Shown here: piece by piece, positions 30,083 to 41,683 of the stretch
Layout of the letters: every line of letters starts with the position of its first letter
How positions within the stretch are numbered: position 1 is the first letter of the stretch
DNA from: Paulinella micropora
Taxonomy: Eukaryota; Cercozoa; Imbricatea; Euglyphida
Direction of reading: 5' to 3'
DNA: 60,375 nucleotides
Assembly: GCA_009731375.1 (NCBI GenBank)
Contig: BJOX01000062.1
Coordinates: forward strand, 366,021 to 426,395
Notes under the pieces: generated by a model
Told to the model about the DNA's origin: nothing
The model's database searches: none
What the model saw: only the letters and a program-made list of their open reading frames with translations
Program-made: the position numbers and the translations under genes

Positions 30083-33000
30083 TTTGAAAAAACGACTGCT
30101 CGTATTTCTGCTAATTGATTTGCTTGGTCTTGTAGTATATTAAGTAAAAGTTTATTTTCTTTTTCTAAATTAACTACCTTTTCCGATAACTCCTGTGTGG
30201 CCTTAATTAACGGGGCGATAAACTCGGAATAACCTATACCATAACTGACATCACCACTATCAACACATTTAACATCTTCTGGATTAACACTCACACCTTT
30301 CAATTTGCATTCTTTTCTTTGCTTTGGACACGGAACCATAGTTGTTTCTTTTATAAAACCACCAAAATCTAGCATATCCATTTCTGTTAGTATTTCTTCT
30401 AATTCTTGTGCTATTAAGCCAGTCCTACATTTCTTGTTGTCGTCAATCATACGATAGCAGACTGGATTTAACTTGTTGATAAAATCTAAGCCTAAACACT
30501 CTTTTATGTCTTCTTTTTTTCGTCTATCTGAATATACGATAGGACTAGGCAATACCCATAATTGTCCATCGCTCGCTCTTAATGACATTAAAGCAGTATT
30601 TGCACTATTCTCCCATATGAACCCACTCGTTGAAGAATTATTCACTCTAAATCTAATAGCATAAGAAGTTAATCCTCCGCCTCCTCCTGCTGGCGCTGTT
30701 CCTGTTCTACTTAATGCTTTATTTGTCCCAGACTGAGACATATAAATTCCCCACGCTGGATCAGCAGTATCCCAAATAAATATTCCGCGGCTACCACCCC
30801 CGTCTGTTTGTCCTTGAATTCCTATTTTCGCTCCATTATTAGTTGTGGTTGTTAGCACCCCAGAGTATGTAATTCCCGCACTAGCCGTTATCAATCCTTT
30901 CGTCCATAAAGTCCCGTTTGCCCCATTTAATGACATTAACAATTGCTCATTAGAATTTTCCCACACAAAACCATCTGCCGAAGCAAAACCAGACCTAAAT
31001 CTTATAGCAAAGCCTGAAATATCGTTGCCTGCAACCGCAGACCCTCCAGATAGACTTTTACCTGTCCCGGGCTGAGCCATATAAATCCCCCATCCTGCGT
31101 TGTCTGTATCCCACAGAAATATACCCTGTCCATTTCCTCCATCTACTTTATTTTGAATAGATAACTTGCAACGTCCATCTGCTGTTAATAAACCGCTCGC
31201 CGTTAATGTTGTTGTAGTCATGCCAGCAGTTGCCGTTAATGTAGTTCCCGTTATAGTTCCAGCACTTGTTATGTTGTTTGAGTTCATATCCAAAGCACCA
31301 TAAAACCGCATACCGCCAGCATTGTTAAAACGGACAATGTCAGACGAAGCACTTGTATTATCCAAAAGTTTTGAAATATAAAGTCCCGCCCCTTTTGCAT
31401 CAAATGCTACATTCGTAAATACATAACCTCGTTGGTTCGCGGTTCCACTTGTAGCGGTATTTAGAGTAAATAAGAAATATTGATAATCACCTGATGTCTG
31501 TGAAAAGAATATATCTCCTCCATTTTGGTTTAATATCCTCGCCCCATTATATGTTATATTTCCACCATTAATGATAGTTTGATTATTAAAATCGGCATTG
31601 TTCGTTAAAGTTAGATATTTTATCACAGTGCTCGCCCCATTAAATGTTTTACTTCCTGTTATGGTTTGGTCTGTTGTTAGTTTCACACAATTATCATCCA
31701 GATATTGCCTATTTACCGCTTCATTCGCATTTTGTGGTGCTCCCAGATTAACAATTCGACTGCTATTACAATCTAAGCCAGTAGCATTAAACCACGAAAC
31801 AATCGTCCCATCAATAATAAAACTTATTTTTTTCGCAGAAATTTCAAAATTGTAATGTTGCAGTTTTCATATCTAAACTAACAATAGAACCGATATTACT
31901 GGTATAATTGAAAACGATAAATGTGCCCTTTGTTGTTGAATTGATTGAATTTCCCGTTATTTCAACACCACTGCTATATGTCTTAATTCCTGCTATGGTT
32001 TGGTTTTCTGTTAGTTTCACATTTTGCCCGTCTAATGTATCCACATAACTTTTGTTTGCTCCGTCCGTTGTTGCTGATGGTGTGGCTAAGTTTGTTATTT
32101 TGTTGTTATTCAAACTTAATGTTGTTCCAGTTGCAGTTATAATTAAAGTATTACCTGAATATAACTCTACATAGGAACCAGTTATTTGTATCGGATACCA
32201 AGTCGCTGTTGCTGTTTTTTGTGCTGCAATCATTCCTATTTTAGTATCAAATGCTATGCCAATGCCGTCAAAAGTAGTAGGATTGGATGAACCACTTACT
32301 TCTAAAGTTGATGTAAATTTTTTATTTCCTGCTATGGTTTGGTCTCCTGTTAGTTTAACCACCGAAGTATCAAGAACGGAAACATCCACACAATCAACCA
32401 AATTTACATTTGTTATGCTTTGGCTTTTCATATCAATCCCCGCACTCGCATTTATTATACTGCTAAATGTTTTAATTCCTCCTATGGTTTGGTCTCCTGT
32501 TAGTTTAACCACCGAACCATCAACTGCGAGATTAGCGAGATTAATTCCATTATATGTAGAAGCACCAGAAATAGCATAACCATTCATATTTAGTGCCCCC
32601 GTCATACTGGCTGTGCCGTCTAATCTAAGAAAGGGTGAAGTGGTGTTTCTCCATTGCCCCGTGCTATAAATGAGTAATTGGTTATCTGCTGGGAAGCCTG
32701 TTATTGTCACATCGCTGTGGCTATCTATACTTCCACTCGCTGACACCTTATTGTTATTATCTTGGTGCTCAAATATCCATTCATCAACATCTTTGGTATT
32801 TAGTAAATTAACTCCTGTTATATTCTTCCTCCCCATACTAATATTGCCGAATTCATCCACATTTATCGGAAATGTTTTATTTACCCAGTTTATTGAATTA
32901 TATGTTAGATAACTATTCATTGCTATTGGTGCTGTAATGACTACATCAGAGAGTGTGTCAATTGAACCGAGGGCGGTATTTTTCCATTTGCCTTCTACAT

Positions 33001-33520
33001 CGTTGTAAGTTAAGTATTGTCCGCTCGCTTGTGCAAATATGTTTGTGTCTATCAAATTATATAAACTGGTTTGGTGCGGATTGGAAGTATTGCTTCTGTG
33101 TTGAGTTGAGGCTTTGACTTCGTCGTTGTCCCTTACTCGTTGCTCTGTATAGTATAAATTTTTTCCTTCTTTGATATCCGTAGTTGATTTTAAAGCGAGA
33201 CGTGTGTCAAAGCGGTTATCAGTCCAATAATAATTAAGTCCTTCTTTTAGGTCAGTTGTTGATTTTAAAGCGAACCGACCATCAAAGCGGTTATCAGTCC
33301 AATAATAATTAAGCTCTTCTTTTAGGTCTGTTGTTGATTTTAAAGCGAGACGTGTGTCAAATCGCGCATCAGTATAATAAAGATTTATTGGGTCGGAATC
33401 TTCTGGCACTCTGTCTGTATTTAAGCCCACTATGTTTGTGTTGGTAAGGTCTAAGTTAAGTATATTGAGCGAGTCTACCGCCAACTCATTAAGGCCAAGT
33501 AAGGATTTATATTGCGACAT
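30070..33520 (-). CDS. Phage-type fibre with C-terminal S74 chaperone
   Basis: Two long frames (33,520-31,844 and 31,8xx-30,070) join by one base shift near 31,850 into about 1,150 residues. The N-terminal part has three repeats of NLYYTDARFDTRLALKSTTD type. The shaft repeats 'VKLTGDQTIxGxKTF' four times, plus 'LTLTNNAD' and 'NGGNITYNG' strands. The C-terminus carries the intramolecular chaperone signature YSDRRKKEDIKE, LNPVCYRMIDD and GLIAQELEEILTEM, then a coiled coil (ATQELSEKVVNLEKENKLLL). S74 domains trimerise phage tail fibres and then self-cleave. A host-binding vertex fibre is the likely role. Confidence 0.85.
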
Positions 33521-33596
33521 TGTATATATATTTATTAAATATTTATTTTTATTTTTGTTAAATTATAGCAACAAAGATTGAAAACAAATCTAAATT

Positions 33597-34115
33597 ATGC
33601 AGTTAAAGGAAGCATCAAAGGAAAATTGGAAGAAAGCAGTTCAAGCAAATAGAGAAAATGCTGAACGGCGAAAGGACGAATGGGCACGTGAAAGGCTTCG
33701 TAAAAAAGGAGAATTAAAAGAAGCATCAGTGGAAGAACTTATTGAGACGGATGCTGAAGTTGGTGTTGCGAAAGAAACACTTAAAAATCCTGAGATTGAA
33801 GATGAATCAAGCGAAAGCGATAGCGAAATTGATATGTCTGAGGTTATTGCAAATCATATGCTTAGAAAGATAAAAAAGAATGCTAAAAAGCCCAAGAAGA
33901 AAACCTCAAAGAAAGCACCACAACCCAAGAAGCCTGAGAATGACAGCGAAGAAGAAGAAAGTGAGAGTGAAGAAAGCAAGGATTATGAAACAACAGGAGT
34001 AAAACAGCGAGGTGGTAAAAAACGAAGTGAAAAAATATCAGTTAAGTATATAACAATACACCAAAGAGTAAAGAAAAAAAGTAAGGAAGCAGAAAAGATT
34101 TTTCTCAAGTTCTAA
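33597..34115 (+). CDS. Charged coiled-coil protein upstream of integrase
   Basis: A 172-residue, very charged protein. The N-terminal helix (KEASKENWKKAVQANRENAE) is followed by an acidic Ser-rich part (DESSESDSEIDMSEV), a Lys/Pro tract (KKNAKKPKKKTSKKAPQPKK) and a second acidic run. It lies 6 bp before the integrase ATG on the same strand, so the two are probably co-transcribed. It is divergently arranged with the fibre gene. A nucleic-acid or integrase accessory role is an inference from composition and position. Confidence 0.65.
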   Translation: MQLKEASKENWKKAVQANRENAERRKDEWARERLRKKGELKEASVEELIETDAEVGVAKETLKNPEIEDESSESDSEIDMSEVIANHMLRKIKKNAKKPKKKTSKKAPQPKKPENDSEEEESESEESKDYETTGVKQRGGKKRSEKISVKYITIHQRVKKKSKEAEKIFLKF

Positions 34116-34121
34116 AATATC

Positions 34122-35045
34122 ATGAGTGAAAATAATAATATTCAACTTGCGAACACCGCACAAGAATTATTTCGTCAGACTAAACCGAGGACTAGAGGAA
34201 CGACAATATGGGCGGACAAAGTATTGGATATGGTCAATATTGATTTAATGGACATGAGTAAGGTTGCTACAAAAAATAAAAATTATAATTTTGCCCTTAT
34301 TTGGATTGATATCCATAGTCGCTATGCTTATGCGATACCAATAAAGAATAAATTTTCGACCACCGTTTTAGAAGCACTCAAGAAATTACCGAAGCCAAAA
34401 ACATACATATAAGACAATGGCGGTGAGTTTAAAGGTACAGTTGGTGAGTGGATGAGAAATAATGGAATTGAACAATTTATGGTTGAAGTAGGTGATCATA
34501 ATTCGTTAGGTATTATTGATAGATTTGTTAGAACACTTAGAGAAAGATTACATGTATTATGGGCTTTTGATCGTAATTTTGATTGGATAAGTTATATTGA
34601 AGATGTTGTTTATTATTATAACAAGAAAGAACATTCAGCGATTAAGGCTGCACCAATTGATGTGTTTAAAGGAAATGATATAAGCCAACAACATAGATAT
34701 GTTGATAAATATTTATTTAGTTTCAAAGAAGGAGACAGAGTTAGAAAGTTGAACAAGAAACACATTCTAGAAAAGGGAGGAAAGACTTGGAGCAAAGAAA
34801 TATACTTAGTCAAAGCCCGTAAGGGATACCGGATTGTATTAACAAATGATGATGTCGTGCCACCTAGACATTTATTAAAGACTGACGCTACCGACGATAC
34901 GGAAGAAACAGATATTAATAAAGAACTGAAACAACTAACTAAAGAAAGGCAAACAAAGCATTTACTTAAACGAGAGGAGATAGACTCCGCCAACATTAGA
35001 ACTTCTTCCCGACAAAGGAAGAAAAAAGAAATAATGGACTTGTAG
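34122..35045 (+). pseudogene. int: RVE-family integrase with in-frame TAA
   Basis: The RNase H-fold core is clear: first Asp in VNIDLMDMS, then FALIWIDIHSRYAYAIPI, second Asp in DNGGEF, and third acidic residue in NSLGIIDRFVRTLRERL (Asp where retroviral integrases have Glu). The C-terminal SH3-like part follows (FKEGDRVRKLNKKHILEK, VVPPRHLL), then a charged tail. A TAA at 34,410-34,412 stands one codon before the second catalytic Asp, splitting the gene. The N-terminal zinc-binding region seems reduced. It would insert the linear genome with 6-bp staggered cuts, agreeing with the AAGACT duplication. Confidence 0.88.
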
Positions 35046-35050
35046 TCTTT

Positions 35051-35596
35051 TTATTTCTTTTTGCGATTAGGTGTGGAAATATCGGAATGATATAGAGCCG
35101 CCTTAGTGTAGAACGGACGCTTCTCGTGAATATAGTAGCCCTTCAAAGCCGACCAAGATATGAAAACCCTTATCACCCCGTCGTCTCCGAGTGCCACTTG
35201 GTAATGATCTATTTTCCCCGGGCTCGCCATCAAAACTCCTTCTTTGCAATCCGGAACTTTATACTCAAACACTTTGTCAGGCTCGTCGTACTTGTTGGCA
35301 ATCTTGACAAAAACTTTTTTCACTTCCCAATACTTTACAGCCTCATCCTCCTTCACCTTTGCTCCCCCCATCTTATCGAAAGGACTCACATTTTTTGCTT
35401 TACGCTCAACCTCGGCCTGAGCAACAGGGTCTTCGTGAGACGGATGCTTGGCGTCAGGGGTGGTTGGAACTTCGGCAGGAACTTCGGCAGGAACCTCGGC
35501 AGGAACTTCGGCAGGAACTTCGGCAACAACCTCAGTTGTCTCCTCAGTATGTTCCTCAGCAGTCGGCTTGGAAGGAGACTTCTTCTTTGGCGGCAT
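35051..35596 (-). CDS. AEVP-repeat protein of unknown function
   Basis: I start it at the ATG at 35,596 (MPPKKKSPSKPTAEEHTEE) rather than the earlier Met, because the upstream 12 codons look non-coding. An acidic N-terminus contains five tandem AEVP units. The C-terminal ~110 residues look globular (YWEVKKVFVKIANKYDEPDK, GYYIHEKRPFYTKAALYH). It lies convergently with the integrase, with 5 bp between stops. No family is recognised. The repeat suggests a flexible linker of variable length. Confidence 0.65.
   Translation of the reverse strand: MPPKKKSPSKPTAEEHTEETTEVVAEVPAEVPAEVPAEVPAEVPTTPDAKHPSHEDPVAQAEVERKAKNVSPFDKMGGAKVKEDEAVKYWEVKKVFVKIANKYDEPDKVFEYKVPDCKEGVLMASPGKIDHYQVALGDDGVIRVFISWSALKGYYIHEKRPFYTKAALYHSDISTPNRKKK
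35462..35528. repeat. 12-bp minisatellite encoding AEVP
   Basis: Five to six copies of a GGAACTTCGGCA-type 12-mer, one with GGAACCTCGGCA. It keeps the reading frame, so copy-number change would alter linker length without breaking the protein. Confidence 0.85.
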
Positions 35597-35807
35597 TGTA
35601 CCTGCCCCACACCAAAAAGCACAAAAAAACATGTGTGGGCAGTGCCTTGAAGCCGTTTTTTTTTGTTTTCGTAAATAAATAATTTCGTAAGTAAAATAAT
35701 TTTTTTTGTAGCCTAGTAATAAGTGTGCTTTTATGTTGTTGTGAAATGTGTGTCATGTTCATTGATGAGAAGTGGGCAGGTAGGCAGACAGCACAGATCA
35801 CACAACT

Positions 35808-36271
35808 CTACCTTACTCCTTCAATATACAATTTATACTTGACAATAACTTCCTCAAATGTTTTTCCGCCACCAATCAAATTTCTTGCGTAATTTTCCTC
35901 TTGACGGGACATTGGAAATTTATTTTTTTCTAACCATCTTTCAAAAAATGCTATTTCTTTTTTGGTCTCTTTTTCCTTTCTAATTCTCTGCCTTTTAACT
36001 TTCCTTGCATTTTCTAATTGCTTTCTTTCCTCTTGTATTTCATTGTCTCTTTGTTCGACAGCTTCGAGTCTTCGTTCTACCTCGTCAAGTTCAAGTTTAA
36101 TTTGTCTTATCTTTTTTGACAAGTTTTTTTTCTTCGTCTCCAAGGCTATTTTGTCGGAAATAATTTTGTTCTTTCTTTTGTCTGAATAATATTCAAACCA
36201 ATTATTTTCTTCTCTTTCAACATCATCATCGCTTGAATTTTCTTTTGCCTCATCATCAATATAATCACTCA
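35808..36271 (-). CDS. Coiled-coil protein
   Basis: I prefer the ATG at 36,271 (MSDYIDDEAKENSSDDDVER). The 154-residue product has an acidic start and a long heptad coiled coil (KKNLSKKIRQIKLELDEVER then RLEAVEQRDNEIQEERKQLE). The C-terminal segment (ERWLEKNKFPMSRQEENYAR, GGGKTFEEVIVKY) looks globular. The upstream extension to 36,431 is Cys/Phe-rich and unlikely to be coding. It may be a scaffold or DNA-associated protein. The 35,600-35,800 interval holds nothing recognised. Confidence 0.6.
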
Positions 36272-36554
36272 TGCTGTACAAATGGAGTCTTGTCAAGATA
36301 GAAAGTTGGCCAAAAGTGCGAAAACGAAAAGTATGATTTTTTGTTTTCGCATTCTCTGATAAAAAAACATGTGATAACAATGTGCCTCGACTGAGCAAAA
36401 AAAACCGAAACCAAAGCAAGCACCAACACAAAAAAGTGTTCTTTTATGCTACTGCTCTTGGTATGGTTAGGGTGGTGTAATTAGTATGTTGGTCGTGTAG
36501 TCTGTCATTGTCGGCGGTTCAACTCTCTCCGCTTACTCTTGACCAATTCCTGCC

Positions 36555-36558
<4 letters not shown>

Positions 36559-36647
<89 letters not shown>

Positions 36648-36711
36648 TTTTTTTTTTTTTTTTTTTTTNNNNNNNNNNTGCCATCACAAAACATCGTTTT
36701 TTTTTTTTTTT
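36559..36711. repeat. Long poly-T tract with small gap
   Basis: About 110 T (36,559-36,668, one G), a 10-N gap, then about 23 more T after a short unique piece. Between 36,272 and 36,768 no gene is apparent. The length suggests replication slippage; assembly here is unreliable. Confidence 0.9.
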
Positions 36712-36768
36712 TTGCTTTAATGTCATTCGATGGTTTATGAAGGCCCAAAGGGCATGAATAAAATATCA

Positions 36769-39700
36769 TTAGTATCCGTATGGTAATGTCGTGATCTGGT
36801 TTTCTTTTAGAGGTTGAATTACTCTTTTAGTGTAAGTAAATGAAAATATCTTTTGTAAATGCTCTGATGTAATTGTTTTTGTCTTTTTGTTTCTTGTTAT
36901 TTTGCTGTTGGTGTGTATGATTACATTTCCAGCCTCTGCTACATTCTTTGCTATACACTTTTCTCCTTTTGTTTCTAGTAGGTCTTCTAATTCTTCGTAT
37001 GCCTTTTTAGATAGTTCAGTGTCTTGTACTTTCAATCCATTGCTTATGATACTAAACATATTAACCAAGTTCAATTTTTTACAAGTCTCGTAATTAATTG
37101 AAAATCCTTTTAATTTCATTTTGATTGTTCCGTCATCTAGTATGTAGCCATAGGATTTAGGACCTGCTCCAACAAATGTGGTTATCTTTCTGCTTACCTT
37201 TGTTTTTTTATCTACAATTCATCTGTCCATTGCCCCAGTAAATCTCCTGTCGGTATTGTTGTCTGTCCTTCTTTTTCATCTACTGAATAAATCACACTAT
37301 CTGTGTCGTGATATAACACTCTATTACCTAATCTGTCCATCATATCATACAATCTCATTTGCGCATGTGCTGTAGTAAATAGTGCTACACAAATATTTGT
37401 ATTGTATGAGTCTGATACTTTTTCTGGGTGTAGGTTGTAAGATAGTTCTAAGCATTCTTTGTTTATCACATTGATTGATACTTCATTTATCTTTTTGTCG
37501 TTTAGTATTTTGTATAGTTCTGCTTCACTCCTTACTATTTTTGTTTGTGTCTTGTTGTTTTGTTGTCCAAATTTCCCCATAGTGAGTTTAGACAGAGTTT
37601 TGCCACAGCCCTTCTACCTTCATTCTTTTCAATCTTGCTTTTGTCTAATTTAATTTTCATCTTTTCTTCATAGTCCTTAATGTAGTTTTCTTTGTCTTCT
37701 TCTGTTATGACATTTGAAGGATAGCCACTTGATTCCTGTTTCACTCTTAGAAATGTCTTAATATATTTTTTGAATAGTTCGGTTGTCTGCTCGTTCCAAT
37801 GCCATAATTCATAAGTTTTAATAAGTCTATAGCCTTTTTGTATTGCTTTGTAAATAAGTGGTGTTGCCCATGTGCCTGTCAATATTTTGTCCTCGTCAGT
37901 GTGCTGACCTGTAATCCTTCCTTGCCACATTTATTACATAGATAATACATCATCTTTCCTCTATCTTGACATGGAAGGACTGGGTGAATTAGTCCTCTAG
38001 GTGGTAGTATTTTTATTTTTGCTATGCCAAATGCTGTTTTATTATTCAACATATCATATGCCTCTTTTCCTCTTATTGCTTTGTGGTGTTTCACAGGATA
38101 GGGGTCATAGTACATAACCGTCGGATAGAGAGAGCACACATCTATATACTTGGCATACTGATATTCACTCATAGATTTCCAGTATAGAGATAGAGCATTC
38201 GTCCTTCCACCAAACATAGCATGTCGTGGATTGATTGCTTCTTGGTCAATTAATGTCTCTTCTATTGTGCCTTTGAATTTTTCCTTTGTTCGTATCCTGT
38301 TCCATTGACACCCCCATATTGTTATTAATTGACTAACTTCCGGATGTTGCTTGATGAAAGTTTCGCGTAGTTTAGTTTCTTTGTATAGTTGTCCAAATAT
38401 TTTATTCACAGACCTTTCTCTGTTTAGTTCATTTCCATTGAAACACTCAGGACACCCGTGCCAATAACAACCATGGAACTCATATGCAGTTTTTGTCTTT
38501 TCGTCATATCAGTCTAAGTAGGCTTTCACACCTTTGGGTAAGTTTAGTATTTTTTCTTTACCATTTAGACCATGTTGAATTTTGGCATTGTCCTTTTTTT
38601 CTCTGTATGCTAACCATTCCACACACATACGACTTGTTTTTGCTTTGTCTGTTCTGTTTGTTGGTATGACTGCTATGTTGTCATCAGGCATGTAGTTTGC
38701 TTTGAATAGTGCCATACACGTAGAGGCGATTGTTGTATATTGAAATGGATCAATACCAAACTCCATAAATTGTTTCCTAAAATCAATACACCCGCGTCTT
38801 AGTATATCTACATCACTATGACAATATTCAATCATTTCTTTGTCAAAATCAAAAACTTTGTCTTTTTGCTCCTCATACAATTTTATGAAATCATCTCTTT
38901 TATTCTTTGAGAATGAGTTATATCCGTAATCGTCCATGTCTGGTATTTTGCCTATGTATGTTTGATTGTCTGTTTTGTTAAAGAAGAGAGGAAAGTATCC
39001 TTTCTTCAATTCAGTAAGTCCAAATGTGTCAGGAAAGTCAGATAGAGGCATAGTTAGAAATGATAAACTATCTATAAATCTAATCTGTTCTTTCCCATTA
39101 TCAATAGACATCATCATTATTTTACCACCTTCATATATCACAAATGGAGTTATGCCTTTTTCAATCAACCATTTCAATAGAAATTGACAATCATATCCCC
39201 GTGCATTATGTGCTATGAATGTATAACCCTTATGTTTTACACCCAACGCCCACTCACAGAATTGTTCACTGTTTTTATGTATGATTGGTGTGCTGTCAGA
39301 TGGGGTTTCACCCCCACCTTGTTCGTCAAGGGTTTGGAAAGGGGCGGGGCCCCTTCCATCGAAATATTGACTTTCAGAATGATTGATAATATGTGTTCCT
39401 GTCTCTTGATTTGCTTCAAAATCAAAGCATATTTGGTTGATGGTTCATGTATCACTTTTTTCTTTAACTCACATTGGTGCGATAGAGGTTGTAGTTCTTT
39501 GCAGTTCCTACATTTTTCATATCCACATTTATGTTCTCCTTTGTAAGTCTTAGCACAAGTGATACATTTTTTCTTTGTGTCGCATAACTTATTTTGTTTA
39601 TGATTATTGAAACATTCATCATTCGGAAACTTTCTATTACACTCATTGCACATTTTCCATTTTGAAATATTGTCATATCCTTTACATCCTTCGGTTTGAC

Positions 39701-41163
39701 ATATATTACATTTGAATTCACATGCGTGAGAGAGGTGCACCTCCAGCAATCGATGCTAATGGTTCCGACAACAGTCCCAAAGCTTGCGAGTGCTGTCAGT
39801 CGTCCCCAAGCAGTACTAATGTTAGAAAAAGTGCTGCACGTGTCCAAGAGGTTAAGGATCAGAACGATGTCAAGCTGCATCTGCAGTCGCGACCAGTTCG
39901 GCTTCCACCAGCCAAGAGCTCTGCCACCACCAATCCCTGTCCCAATCCCTGTCCCAATGCTGGCAGACCCACGGGAAACTGATAGTCAGTGACACAAACG
40001 TTCAGAATGCGACATAGACCCAAGACTTTCAAAGGCACCGTGCCTCAACATGCTCAATATGTCTTATTCTCCCCCTTTTTCATCCCTCGCTTGCAACTTG
40101 ACGATTTTGCTCGTATCCCTTCATACATTTCTCGCAAAAGTTTTGCTTTGACAAGAATGCTTTCATACTTGTTATGGTGTCGTAATGGTTCATGATTTTT
40201 AGTATGTATATGTTCTTTTTGTCCTTCATCTCAGTCTTATAGATAATTTTGTTTGGAAATTCCACAATACCAATGTTGTAGCCAATGTGCTTAGCAAACT
40301 CACTAATTTCAGAAAGCCCGCACAAATCTTTCATGACACCAGCCTCCTCGTGCAGTTTGTTTGCTAGTTCATCTTGAATTCTGCGTCCGTCCTTGATTTG
40401 TGAATACTTTGGATGCTTTTCTATCTTTGCTTTTGCTACAACTATTGCACTTGCCAAACATATGTTATCTTCATTCTTATTGTTATCATACATTTCTTTT
40501 TATACAAGTCTGTTTCAGTTATTTCTTTCAATCTTGCTCCTCCTTCAGGCATTCGCACATCCACAAAATTGAAATCAATCAATTCCATAGTTGCACCTTC
40601 CTCATCCATATAGTTTTCGTCGTTTGATTGTAGTATAGTTTCTAATCTAGTCAGTATATCTTCTAAATTGAAATCTTTTACTTTATTAATGTGTTTTTTG
40701 TTTGAACATTCCACGAAGCAGGAATAGCACTAATCAGTATTTGTATTAAGTCGTTGTCATTGTAAAGTGTTTTAAAGTCCTCTAGTATAGAACCGATCAT
40801 ACTAATGATACCATCAAGAAGAAACTTTTTCACTTTTTGCGTCATTGATTTACTTAACTTAATTGTATATACAGATTGCACCACAGGCAGTTTGTGTTCA
40901 GTGTCTTTTCTTATTAGTTTATATACATTGAACTCAATCACGTGTGGCTCGCTTTGTTTTCGTTCTCTTATTTTTTGATCTGGTTGATGATAAAACATTT
41001 CAGGGTCAGATAGTGCTCCCCTTGTCGTTGTTATGTCATAAAACCTAGTTCCGTTCGGCTTTTTAACATATAACTTGTTTTGCATTATCTGATATGTTAT
41101 TTTTGCTTCCGCCAACTTGTCCAAGTTCCATGTGTGTCCACCATAGTCGATGGTGTTCGCCAT
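36769..41163 (-). pseudogene. polB: Protein-primed family-B DNA polymerase
   Basis: Start ATG at 41,163 ([20 protein letters not shown]). The N-terminal Polinton domain has DNICLASAIVVAKAK and HYDTITSMKAFL. A Cys/His zinc region follows (CNICQTEGC, MCNECNRKFPNDECFNNH). Exonuclease motifs are FDFEAN (Exo I, in a shifted frame), FIAHNARGYDCQFLLKWL (II) and YCHSDVDIL (III). Polymerase motifs are YIDVCSLYPTVMYYDPYP (A), AVAKLCLNSLWG (B) and VLYHDTDSVIYS (C). The C-terminus reads FSFTYTKRVIQPL...TLPYGY. Breaks: shifts near 40,700, 40,500, 39,430, 37,915, 37,572 and 37,215, a TGA at 38,509, and an insertion at 39,725-40,085. All catalytic motifs survive. Confidence 0.92.
39725..40085. other. Foreign GC-richer insert inside polB
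   Basis: About 360 bp of clearly GC-richer sequence interrupts the polymerase between KGYEQNR (end of the N-terminal domain) and the zinc region ACEFKCNIC. It contains CCCAATCCCTGT repeated twice. A plus frame (39,722-39,982) gives a Ser/Pro-rich peptide without homology. I found no clear target duplication. It could be a small non-autonomous element or a misassembled segment. Confidence 0.6.
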
Positions 41164-41213
41164 ATATTGATTGGAATATGTTTTTTCCAAAAAATATTTT
41201 TATTTTATATATA

Positions 41214-41388
<175 letters not shown>

Positions 41389-41429
41389 AAATATTATCTT
41401 ATCTTAATAAAATTCAATTTTTTAAGGTC

Positions 41430-41643
41430 TCAATTTTCCCCGACGATATTCTGGAGTCTAATAAGGTCAGCCTTGGTTTTTTCTCTTTTCTCTTTTGATT
41501 TTCTCAGTATGTATGCCTTGTTTTTTTGATAATATTCTTTTGCTCTCATAAGTGCTTTCTCTTTATTTCTTCTTTGATTCTCTCATACGTTCAGCGTGTT
41601 TTGCCCTTGCATCCTCCGCAGTATATATTGGATGTCTACCCAT
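41430..41643 (-). CDS. Small Lys-rich helical protein near right TIR
   Basis: It starts at 41,643 with MGRHPIYTAEDARAKHAERM. After a one-base shift at an AAGAAGAAA run near 41,568 it continues with KEKALMRAKEYYQKNKAYIL and RLQNIVGEN to the TGA at 41,430. About 70 residues, helical and basic, with the 'EYYxKNK' pattern common in small virus and transposon proteins. It is the outermost right-hand gene, 41 bp from the TIR. A DNA-binding role is a guess. Confidence 0.5.
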
Positions 41644-41683
41644 TATATTATATATAATCTATTTTTTATTATATTTAAATGGA

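Noticed and set aside
36470-36545. tRNA-like sequence with a GGTTCAACTCT B box
   Set aside because: No consistent cloverleaf could be drawn; the T loop would be too long.
39722-39982. Coding gene inside the polB insert
   Set aside because: Short, Ser/Pro-rich, no motif, and the insert itself is uncertain.
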